A DNA stretch of 25,981 nt from positions 118,431 through 144,411 of the forward strand of contig NW_014577084.1 of the NCBI RefSeq assembly GCF_000485595.1, given 5' to 3'. The stretch is from Priapulus caudatus. Its lineage: Eukaryota; Priapulida; Priapulimorpha; Priapulimorphida; Priapulidae. Position 1 is the first letter of the stretch; the number at the start of each line of letters is the position of its first letter. A program made the position numbers and the translations under genes. Under the pieces are notes generated by a model, which had not been told where the DNA came from, made no database searches, and worked only from the letters and a program-made list of their open reading frames with translations. Shown one piece after another: positions 20,227 to 25,981 of this stretch.

Positions 20227-21307
20227 AGAAGTCATACATGCCTGGAGTAGAGTCTACAATGACAGTGAAAATTCAAAGCTAAATTTTGGTTAAAGAAGGT
20301 TTATGCTCCTTAAATCGTATAATTATATGGCATCGTATGCATATGTTAAATGTAACGTATTGCCACTGCCAGTGCCTGCTGCTAGGCAATGATGACAGTG
20401 TTGACAGTTTTTGCCTAGCGTTAATTGGTCGTGTGCAGTGCGCTCTCTATTTGCAGCCTGTAGGCCTTGCGTAGTAAATGTGATCTTACCTATTCTGTCC
20501 TTTGCAGAAGTTTGCTACAGGCATACTACGTATGATGGAGTCCATCTTAATCTGAAGACACTTTAAACTGTTACGCGCCATCTCGTGCAACTTTCAAAAC
20601 GATCCAACGAACATCTTTTGAGAAGGTCCTGATTACCATCTCCATGTGCATCGCCACTGTTTCGTCATTTATGTGAACTACATTTGACAACACGGTTACT
20701 AGAATCCACCACATCCACACACAGAGCCACGCGAAGTAGACGTTAATTACGCTGTCGCTATCGCAACGTTTAATAAGCAGCTTAACTATGCATCATTTTA
20801 TAGGATGTAATACAAAAACAATTGGTTTCTTTAATAGTATCATTACCTATATATATATATATAGATATATATATAGATAGATAGATAGATATATCCACCG
20901 AACTTGTACCTGTTAAAATATGTTTGAACTAGTTAAACATTGAAAGGTTTAGGGGATATCATTCTTGTACGGATATTAGTGAATTGGGCGGGATAGCGGT
21001 TCTTATGTGAAGTGCTTGCATCACGAGTGTTTGTTCATGTCGAATGGAATGGCAAACAGCATGTAGAACAAAACAGTTTAATCATAAACAGAAAACCACA
21101 ACTTGTTTCATAGTTTTTATTTCGCTGTTTATTTAATAATATAATAAGTTGTTAATTAATAATATACATATTATAAATATTTACTGACAGAACCAAATGA
21201 GTGTATGAGCATGTATATGCCCTCTAGATAAAATCGCCACAAATAGCACAGCTTAGTTCATTTCTATGCACTCGGCACGTTGTAGGCTCTGTAGTGTGAT
21301 ATATTTA
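20227..21307. other. Intergenic; hairpin, TA/GATA microsatellite, weak open stretch
   Basis: Holds a 9-bp stem GCTAGGCAA / TTGCCTAGC near 20380-20420, a (TA)n(GATA)n microsatellite at about 20849-20894, the second copy of the diverged repeat at 20990-21130, and a GC-richer open stretch on the minus strand at about 20571-20794 that ends at a TAA and includes hydrophobic residues (VYFAWLCVWMWWILVTVLS). I do not recognise a family, and the open stretch is too short to call a gene. Confidence 0.4.
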
Positions 21308-22560
21308 TCCCACAAAACATTGCTTCAAAAACTAAAAGAAATAGGATTTGACACATACTCTACAACACTGATTGATAAATACTTAACAGACAGAAAACAG
21401 AGAGTGCAAATTAACAACACCACATCAGAATGGGGGGCTATTGTTAGAGGAGTCCCGCAAGGTACATTACTGGGACCGTTACTATTCTGCATATACATCA
21501 ACAATATACCAAACATACTCGAAAAATGTGAACTGACACAATATGCTGACGATACATGTATATATGCTACAAATTCAGATCCAAATGAAGCTGTTAATAC
21601 ACTGCAAATAAATGTGGAAAACAGGTATTCGATTACCATAATTTACAAATGAACCCAGACAAAACAGAATTCATGCTATTTTGCCCCAACAGTAATAAAA
21701 TTGTGGACACTAACAAAATTGAGTTGGAAATAAGTAACAACTCGATACCACAATCGAGAACAGTAAAAATCGTTAGGTATGTATATAGATCAGCATTTAA
21801 CGTGGAATGACCATACCAGGGGCGTGTACAGGATTTGTACCAGGGGGTGGGGGTCTAACCGTAACCCAAACTTGCAAGCACGCGAAGGGGTGGTCCGGAG
21901 GGCCCTCCCCCAGAAAAATTTTGAAATTAGACCCCCTTAGATGCGTTTTCTGCGTTCCCCCCTGTACACGCCCCTGCATACTGACTACATAGTAGACAAG
22001 ATGAGTACAAGTATTAGCTTCCTCAGACAGATACGGGGTCAACTACACACAAACATATAGCTGCAAATATACTCGTCACTCTGCCTGTCGCATCTCATAT
22101 GTGGAAATACTCTGTTTATAAATCTCCCCAAATCAGCTTTAGATAGACTAAACACACTACAGAATTATGCTCTACGCATATTATAACAGGTTATTCCCAC
22201 AAAAACGCTACATCACAGAGACAGACAGGAGCAGCTACTAGAACTAGAGAGGAACTAAAAGTACCTCCAATCGAATACCTAATTAAATACCACATACTTA
22301 TATTTATATACAAATACATCCACCATCTAAACAAACCACTTAGAAATAATCCCTTATCTTACCTGACAAATATTACATTAAATTCAAGGACACTTAAATT
22401 AAAACAAATAACAACAAGTAATATGTATGGACACAACTCACTCACTAAGGAGGCAATAAACCAATGGAATAAACTACCAATAGACACAAAAAGAAAGCCT
22501 TCACTTCGCCCATTTAAGAAAATGTTAAAAAATACAATTTTAACAACATATAGCAGATAG
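21308..22560 (+). pseudogene. Reverse transcriptase pseudogene of the LINE
   Basis: Conserved RT blocks are GVPQGTLLGPLLFCIYINNI and YADDT; the catalytic YADD is at 21542-21553. Near 21625 the frame shifts (the next block reads NLQMNPDKTEFMLFCPNS), and it shifts again near 21778 before GMYIDQHLTWNDHT. After the nested insertion the frame resumes with DYIVDKMSTS, meets a TAG near 22059, and the last part (KVPPIEYLIKYHILIFIY to WNKLPIDTKRKPSLRPFKK) ends at TAG 22558-22560. The WN-LP...SLRPFK tail is typical of such LINE proteins. The endonuclease half is missing because of truncation. Confidence 0.88.
21817..21976. mobile_element. 160-bp hAT-like MITE nested in the LINE
   Basis: Perfect 16-bp terminal inverted repeats, CAGGGGCGTGTACAGG and its complement, bound the element. 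The flanks CATAC (21812-21816) and CATAC (21977-21981) form a 5-bp target duplication. Removing the element plus one CATAC joins the LINE reading frame correctly from WNDHT into DYIVDK, confirming the borders. A CAGGG end with a 5-bp duplication fits a hAT subgroup with short target sites; this is family knowledge, not proof. Confidence 0.9.
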
Positions 22561-22589
22561 GAGAACAATGTTGCATTCTGAATGAATAT

Positions 22590-23510
22590 GTGTCTATATT
22601 TATATAAATGTGTGTGTCTGTGTGCGTATATGTAATAAGTAATGTATGTAATGGTGTACGTATGAGTGTCGATATGGTACCTTAATCACTTTGCTTGTAA
22701 AGACTTTACTGAAGTTTTTTTCTGGTATCAATTTTTTCTTCATGTTGTCTTTCACTTTACTTGTACAGACTTTGCTGAAGTTTTTTTCCTGGTTTCTATT
22801 TTTTCTTCATGTTGTACGCACTGTTTTGTACTGTATCACTCAAAAAATTTATCATTTTAACTACTCAACACTTGCATTTATCAGTGTGTTTATATTTATT
22901 TAAATGTAAGTGTGCGTGTGTGTGTGTGTGCGCGTATATGTATGGAATATGTAATGTATGTCATATGTATATAATGGTGTACGTATATGATTATCAAAAG
23001 ATGTTAAAGTGTACCTTAATTACTTTACTTGTACAGACATTGCTGAAGCTTTTTTTCTAGTTTTTATTTTTTTTTGATGTTGTATGCACTGTTTTGTACT
23101 GTATCACTCAGAAAATCTATCACTTTAACTGCTCAACACTATTTCATTTATCAGTATGTCCATATTTATATAAATATAAGTGTGTGTATGTGTGCGTATG
23201 TTTGTGTAATATCAAGAGTGCATAATAGAGATATATGCTCTATTATGCACTCTTGGTAATATGTATATAATGGTGTACGTATGAGTGCCAAAATGATGTT
23301 AAAGTGTACCTTAATCACTATACTTGTATAGACTGCTGAAGTTTTTTTCTGGTATCTATGTTTTCTTCATGTTGTCTTAATCACTTTACTAGTACAGAAT
23401 ATGCTGAAGTTTTTTTTTTTTTTTCATGTGGTATAGCATTGTAATTGTACTGTATCCGTCAGAAATTTTATCATTTTAACTACTCAACACTATTGCTTTT
23501 ATCAGATTTT
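22590..23510 (+). repeat. Tandemly repeated 3' region of the LINE
   Basis: Three diverged units of roughly 290-325 bp, each with TATATTTAT, a GT-rich run, ATAATGGTGTACGTAT, CCTTAATCACTTTRCTTGTA, GCTGAAGTTTTTTTC, TTTTCTTCATGTTGT and TATCACTCA-like words. ATAATGGTGTACGTAT recurs near 22649, 22973 and 23267. A shorter inner duplication of about 66 bp (CTTGTA-AGAC-GCTGAAG) occurs in the first unit. Short open frames here are repeat copies of each other. Confidence 0.8.
23213..23255. mobile_element. 43-bp perfect stem-loop flanked by a 7-bp direct repeat
   Basis: Arms CAAGAGTGCATAATAGAG (23213-23230) and CTCTATTATGCACTCTTG (23238-23255) are perfect 18-bp reverse complements around a 7-base loop. 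GTAATAT is found immediately on both sides (23206-23212 and 23256-23262). The sister units of the surrounding tandem repeat lack the stem-loop, so it is an insertion. Confidence 0.75.
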
Positions 23511-23673
23511 TTCTCCATTAAAAAATTGTCGTCAGTACATGTATTTGTATCTGAATTCATGTAATAAAGATTTAATAATAATAATAATAATATAGGAATC
23601 TCTAAAAGTGGCAACCTGATTATGTAAGCTGTTTACCGCAACCTGCTGTACGGTGCGTTATATATAATATAGG

Positions 23674-23676
<3 letters not shown>

Positions 23677-23727
<51 letters not shown>
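23677..23727. repeat. (AT)n microsatellite
   Basis: About 25 uninterrupted AT units directly abut the MITE beginning at 23728. Confidence 0.95.
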
Positions 23728-23728
<1 letters not shown>

Positions 23729-24077
23729 CTGCGTTCACACGTATACACGGCTTAGCTGGTACCGTACTTAGTTGGTGCTAAGTTCGGGATAAAATGCGTT
23801 CACACGAGCTACACGAGATTTTAGGCTTAGCTAGCTAGGTATAATATAGACTGGTACCCGGTCGACAGTTCCACACGCTACCCTAACGTCGTGCAGCGAA
23901 CGGGTAACAGTCTAGTTTCACACGACAATCAATACGCGCCCAGCGTGGTGCCGAATATACGCGGCTTAGTTGGCGCGGAATATGATTCCGCGCTAAGCAA
24001 GCCGGAGCAATCGCGGCTAAGCAAGCCGCGTATATTTTAGCGTGTGAACGCAACTAAACTCCTCGTGTGAACGCAGC
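23728..24077. mobile_element. 350-bp MITE with GCTGCGTTCACACG ends
   Basis: Starts GCTGCGTTCACACG and ends with its perfect reverse complement CGTGTGAACGCAGC. Further copies of the GCGTTCACACG word and of its complement lie inside (23801-23812 and near 24039), along with an internal inverted repeat built on ATACGCGGCTTAG and CTAAGCAAGCCGCGTAT. Flanks are AT repeats, so a target duplication cannot be read. No coding capacity; superfamily not assigned. Confidence 0.85.
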
Positions 24078-24083
24078 AATATA

Positions 24084-24125
24084 TCAGAAGTAGATAATAG
24101 GGAATCTTCTATTATCTACTTCTGA
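24084..24125. repeat. Short palindrome sharing ends with the intron 8 foldback
   Basis: TCAGAAGTAGATAATAG and CTATTATCTACTTCTGA are perfect 17-bp arms around eight central bases. The same 17 bases are the outer ends of the foldback element at 7081-7834. Flanks are AT-rich (pairing extends through ATATA), so a target duplication cannot be defined. Confidence 0.8.
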
Positions 24126-24453
24126 TATATATATAATGTATATGTATAATGTATATGTCTTACTATATAATATACTATAATGCGTATGCCTACTTAATAT
24201 ATTGACAGAAAGTTCACCGTACTCGCCACTCGCTGGTGAGTGATGAGTTCCTGTCGTTAAACAGTAATTTACTCGGCAACGGAACTCGGTGTTAAGGCGC
24301 TTGAACTTTGGGATTGAATGACTTCCTTAACGGAAGGTATCATTGCGAGCTGTGTTGGTGATCGGAGTAGCCATTCGCACATTTCCTATAACTTTCTAGA
24401 ACTAACAGATATAACGGGAGCTGTTTCTCATAGCGATATGATAATTACGAAAC

Positions 24454-24570
24454 CAGGGGGCCGTTGTCAGAAACATCGTTAGCTACTTTTAATGGTTAAT
24501 GTTTTGATGTTTAATGTAATGTTTTAATTTCAATGTTAATGCTAATTTTGTTTCTGGCAACGGCCTCCAG
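24454..24570. mobile_element. 117-bp MITE-like inverted repeat
   Basis: Begins CAGGGGGCCGTTGTCAGAAA and ends TTTCTGGCAACGGCCTCCAG, so the ends pair over about 30 bases with a few mismatches. The core repeats TTAATGTTTTGATGTTTAAT-type words. AAC occurs on both sides but is too short to be a trusted duplication. CAGGG ends recall hAT-like elements. Confidence 0.65.
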
Positions 24571-25495
24571 AACTATAGGGATTGAGACTGGTAGAGCGGC
24601 TCTTCAATTGAAGATTGAACATAGGTGGGACATGTTGATCCATCATTATGCATACTATAATGACAGGTAATCATTTATCTCCTGATGGGTCAGGAAAACT
24701 ATGCTAGAACTATTCTAGAATACAACACTACCAGGAGTTAGATAACCGCAGATATGTCTGCTGATACATCTGAAGCTATTTATACTAAAATATTTAACAC
24801 TAATCCCACGACCCCCTTGTCTGAAAATTCTAGTGAAATTCGTCTGAAAAATGTAGGCGAGTATTATGTATGTAGGCGAGTATTATATGCGTGTAGTCGT
24901 GTAGGTGAGTAAGCGCGTAGGCGTTAGTATTAGATTCACGCACCGAGGAGAATAGATTCGTTGGACCAAGGAGCCTCCCTGCTGAAAACCTTGTTATTTT
25001 AACGGCAAAATTTTGTCATTTCCAACATTCTAAGATCGTTTTTAGAGCGTTCACATTCATACAGTGTGCTCAGTATTAATTAGTATACCAGAATAGATGA
25101 TCAAAACTCGTCACCATCTATCCCTCTCCAGAGAGATATACGAACTCATGGTCTCTAAGTAATCCGCCTATATATAGCACTATAGCTCTATTGCGAGTTT
25201 TGCAGCGCCATAATTATAATAACTATCAATACGAGGCATAGATTGGTGGTTCATTAATGTGTTTCGCATGTGCAGCTAATGCGGAATCATTATATGATGC
25301 CGTAGAGACGCGTATAATTGCGGCACAGAATCTGTTCCATAGAATCTCCCCTACGCAGATGGGGATATATGGGTTTTCGGTCCATAAGTTAGTTATTAAT
25401 GTGAGCTTTTGGCGTAGCTGATTGAAATGCGTGCATTTGGCAATATAATCAAGAGCTAATAATACTTAACAGGCTACTCGTCTATCTATCTCTAT
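24571..25495. other. Intergenic, no gene seen
   Basis: No family-like open frame. TGGTAGAGCGG near 24589-24599 resembles a polymerase III A box, but a convincing B box is missing. The right part should hold the 3' untranslated region of the minus-strand globin; no AATAAA on that strand was found close to its stop. Confidence 0.45.
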
Positions 25496-25856
25496 TCATG
25501 TGCGACCGAGATTTACCATACCGGCATTAAAGACCTGCTTGCTATTCAGTTGCACATTCTCATGACAGTTTTCATACCCAATCGTCGTCGCTGTCTTTCT
25601 ATAGCCACACTTCATACACGCCGCTACAAACGACAGCATGTTCAACCAGGCGGCGCAAACGTCCGCTGCGAATCGCTTGCCGAGTTTCCTCTGCCACGTC
25701 TGTATAATGGCCGCCGTGAATTCGTCGAAGAAGTCCGGTGCGAAACCTAGGTCTTTGTAGTTCGTGTGCGTTTTTCCCAGTGTACACAGCAGCGGTTCCA
25801 ACTCCAGCTGTAGATTGTCGAGGTGGTCCACCGCCGCACCGACCGCCTGCATAAAC
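25496..25856 (-). CDS. Globin, last exon (partial gene, runs off the window)
   Basis: Encodes the E-to-H part of a globin fold (haem protein binding O2 or related ligands, usually cytoplasmic). Visible: FMQAVGAAVDHLDNL (late E helix), LLCTLGKTH with the proximal F8 His at 25766-25768, FFDEFTAAIIQTWQRKLGKR (G helix), AAWLNMLSFVAACMKCGY (H helix), then a tail of about 30 residues without globin resemblance. The stop TGA is at 25496-25498. On the minus strand the acceptor ...CTCGCAATGCTCAG|G places the exon start at 25856; an AG ten bases further in is an alternative. The open frame continues to 25912 but those residues lack globin character and overlap the pyrimidine tract. The distal E7 residue would be in the upstream exon outside or beyond the edge. 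The general pattern is nearer to neuroglobin/globin X than to myoglobin. Convergent to the TRPA gene; co-function is not implied. Confidence 0.82.
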
Positions 25857-25888
25857 CTGAGCATTGCGAGAGAACAACTAGTTGAATT

Positions 25889-25961
25889 CAGAATAAATAA
25901 ATAAATAAACAAATAAATAAATAAGTAAATAAATATATATATAAATGCATGAATAAATAAA
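25889..25961. repeat. AAAT-type microsatellite in the globin intron
   Basis: (AATA)n with single-base changes and a short TATATATA part, upstream of the globin exon on the minus strand, presumably intronic. Confidence 0.9.
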
Positions 25962-25981
25962 ACTGACGTAATTATTGCGTG

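Larger units (their letters stand above)
21308..23597 (+). mobile_element. 5'-truncated non-LTR retrotransposon (LINE) remnant
   Basis: The element begins inside the reverse transcriptase domain (first recognisable residues HKTLLQKLKEIGFD), continues through RT motifs and a C-terminal region ending at 22560, then a 3' region of about 1 kb with repeated units, an AATAAA near 23564 and a terminal (TAA)n at about 23570-23594. Truncation at the 5' side and a simple-repeat tail are typical of target-primed retrotransposition. RT motif style suggests a Jockey/CR1/I-type clade, not resolved here. A 160-bp MITE is nested in it and it carries frameshifts, so it is dead. Confidence 0.88.

Noticed and set aside
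21308-22560. A retroviral or LTR-element polymerase
   Set aside because: Motif GVPQGTLLGPLLF with YADD, a WN-LP-SLRPFK tail, a poly-TAA end and no LTRs indicate a non-LTR element.
25550-25877. Open frames overlapping the globin exon in other frames
   Set aside because: Only the 25496-25856 minus frame shows globin helices and the proximal histidine.

Overview
The window is eukaryotic and almost certainly from an early-branching marine metazoan; a sponge is my best guess. The grounds are GT-AG introns, polyadenylation-type signals, GC-richer exons in AT-rich introns, abundant short inverted-repeat transposons and a non-LTR retrotransposon. The phylum is an inference from overall gene and repeat style, not from a diagnostic marker. 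No prokaryotic features (operons, CRISPR, Shine-Dalgarno sites) are present.

One large gene fills positions 1796-17758 on the + strand. I assembled 24 exons by matching splice sites and reading phase; they join into one open frame of about 1249 residues with no internal stop. The product is a TRPA-type cation channel: about 16 ankyrin repeats (exons 2-14), a linker (exons 14-16), six membrane segments with a pore loop (exons 17-21), a TRP-box-like helix after S6 (exon 22) and a C-terminal coiled coil (exon 24). An AATAAA signal lies 165 bases after the stop.

Introns of this gene carry many insertions: a TA-flanked pogo/mariner-like MITE (3570-3994), a roughly 600-bp dispersed repeat whose second copy lies at 19621-20226, a 754-bp foldback element with arms of about 330 bp (7081-7834), a CT-rich tract, a 45-bp tandem array that quadruplicates the end of exon 13 together with its splice donor (10438-10617), a hAT-like MITE inside a TA microsatellite (13891-14237) and another MITE (16966-17169).

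The downstream intergenic region (17759-25495) is mostly repeats: a long alternating GT/GC tract, the second dispersed-repeat copy, a 5'-truncated and frameshifted LINE (21308-23597) with a nested 160-bp MITE flanked by a clean 5-bp duplication, a 43-bp perfect stem-loop flanked by a 7-bp direct repeat, a GCTGCGTTCACACG-ended MITE, and a short palindrome whose ends match the foldback element of intron 8. At the right edge, on the minus strand, sits the last exon of a globin gene (25496-25856), convergent with the TRPA gene and running off the window.

The genes do not form an obvious functional unit. The most unusual things are the tandem 5' splice sites of exon 13, the tiny palindromic insertions, and the absence from this TRPA of most cysteines used for electrophile sensing in human TRPA1.
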